Origin: Methylocystaceae bacterium UBA5192
GTDB taxonomy: Bacteria > Pseudomonadota > Alphaproteobacteria > Rhizobiales > Beijerinckiaceae
Length of the DNA stretch: 6,294 nucleotides
Direction: 5' to 3'
NCBI GenBank assembly: GCA_002412985.1
Contig: DHWC01000031.1
Location: 19,903-26,196, forward strand
Below are positions 5,737 through 6,294 of this stretch, piece after piece. The notes below the pieces were generated by a model that saw only the letters and a program-made list of their open reading frames with translations, was not told the origin of the DNA and ran no database searches. A program made the translations under genes and the position numbers. Positions within the stretch are counted from its first letter, which is position 1. Each line of letters begins with the position of its first letter.

Positions 5737-6060
5737 ATGTTGGTATATGAAAGTATAATCGCCAACATAGATTTTTCGGATAAAAACAATTCTATTATTC
5801 TATGCCAAGGCAAGACAAAAGATTTTGTAAAATTGAAAGCAATAGGAAATAAGTCCTCAATTGAATTTGCGAGATTCCTTACATTATGGACTAAAGTAAA
5901 ATCATTAGAGCTTATTAAAATATATTACCTCGTTAATATAATATGCTTATTATTCAAAAATTATATCTTAAGATGTAATTTAGCGTTACTCATTAAAGCT
6001 CGCCCTTTCATTTGCCGATTGTTTGTCAGCAAAAAAGCATTGATCCTAAATTATGAATAA
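5737..6060 (+). CDS. Possible small protein in the AT-rich nadA-nadB spacer, unknown
   Basis: An open frame without known relatives fills the gap between nadA and nadB. It is open from an ATG at 5701, but the ATG at 5737 is the better start because AAGGA (5723-5727) lies 9 bases before it; that gives 107 residues. The N-terminal half is mixed (for example NIDFSDKNNSIILCQGKTKDF). Residues from about 60 to 85 are hydrophobic and basic (KIYYLVNIICLLFKNYIL and on), perhaps one membrane segment, and the end is basic (VSKKALILNYE). A hand count gives about 28% G+C for 5701-6000 against about 46% in nadA. G+C at third codon positions is only slightly above the local average, so the case for coding is weak. 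In its favour, its stop overlaps the nadB start by 8 bases, and nadB lacks its own clear ribosome binding site. It could equally be non-coding spacer or the remains of an insertion. Confidence 0.35.
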   Translation: MLVYESIIANIDFSDKNNSIILCQGKTKDFVKLKAIGNKSSIEFARFLTLWTKVKSLELIKIYYLVNIICLLFKNYILRCNLALLIKARPFICRLFVSKKALILNYE

Positions 6061-6294
6061 TTTTGCCACGCCAATTATCATTCTAGGCGGTGGTCTTGCT
6101 GGATTATATTGCGCCTTGAAATTAGCGCCTCTGCCTGTGACGCTCATAGCCCCTAATCCTGTTGGAACTAGTGGGGCGTCTTATTGGGCGCAGGGCGGCA
6201 TCGCCGCTGCGGTTGAAGAAGGCGATACCCCTGAAAAACATGCCTTTGATACCATTGCCGCAGGAGCAGGACTCGTAGACGCAGATATCGCGCT
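6053..6294 (+). CDS. nadB: L-aspartate oxidase, N-terminal part (3' end outside window)
   Basis: This flavoenzyme oxidises L-aspartate to iminoaspartate, which NadA uses. Translating from the ATG at 6053-6055 gives 80 whole codons before the right edge. The first residues form the FAD-binding fold PIIILGGGLAGLYCALKLA (7-25), with the glycine-rich loop at 12-17. The family signature GTSGASYWAQGGIAAAV follows at 38-54, then EEGDTPEKHAFDTIAAGAGLVD. The WAQGGIAAA segment beside nadA points to aspartate oxidase rather than succinate dehydrogenase or fumarate reductase flavoproteins. The ATG is the only possible start: a TAA in frame lies 6 bases upstream. No good ribosome binding site precedes it, so translation may depend on ribosomes arriving from the overlapping upstream frame. 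A nadC gene would be expected next, outside the window. Confidence 0.92.
   Translation, partial: MNNFATPIIILGGGLAGLYCALKLAPLPVTLIAPNPVGTSGASYWAQGGIAAAVEEGDTPEKHAFDTIAAGAGLVDADIA

Noticed and set aside
5937..5942. TATAAT as an internal nadB promoter
   Set aside because: The stretch is so AT-rich that a chance match is likely, and no -35 box lies at a suitable distance.

Overview
This looks like chromosomal DNA of an alphaproteobacterium, probably of the order Hyphomicrobiales (Rhizobiales). The evidence is a PCMT-family methyltransferase directly upstream of a TolC-type outer membrane channel, an alphaproteobacterial-style cysteine synthase, aspartate carbamoyltransferase without a visible regulatory subunit, and a nadA-nadB de novo NAD block. 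Base composition is modest for that group: a hand count of 5281-5580 (inside nadA) gives about 46% G+C. This fits a lower-GC lineage or an uncultured relative, and I cannot name a genus.

Layout, left to right. (1) Positions 1-1560, minus strand: a PCMT-like protein (844-1560) followed by the N-terminal 229 codons of tolC, which runs off the left edge. (2) Positions 1561-1992: a 432-base divergent intergenic region. It holds a good promoter for the methyltransferase gene, several inverted repeats and a perfect TATAAT box on the cysK side. (3) Positions 1993-2973, plus strand: cysK, with a GTG start and a clear ribosome binding site. (4) A long hairpin between cysK and the convergent minus-strand gene acts as a probable two-way terminator. 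(5) Positions 3042-4324, minus strand: pyrB followed after 32 bases by a small membrane protein of unknown function. (6) Positions 4325-4582: a divergent intergenic region with a terminator-like hairpin and a 19-base palindrome just before nadA. (7) Positions 4583-6294, plus strand: nadA, then an AT-rich stretch with a possible small ORF, then the start of nadB, which runs off the right edge.

The genes are housekeeping: export, cysteine synthesis, pyrimidine synthesis and quinolinate (NAD) synthesis. NadB makes iminoaspartate from aspartate, and NadA condenses it with dihydroxyacetone phosphate to quinolinate. PyrB also draws on aspartate, but nothing in the sequence links the regulation of these pathways.

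I see no mobile element, CRISPR array, tRNA, rRNA or defence system, and no convincing new multi-gene system. The points most worth a second look are the palindrome before nadA (a candidate NAD-repressor operator), the AT-rich ORF wedged between nadA and nadB, and the altered SAM-binding loop of the methyltransferase.
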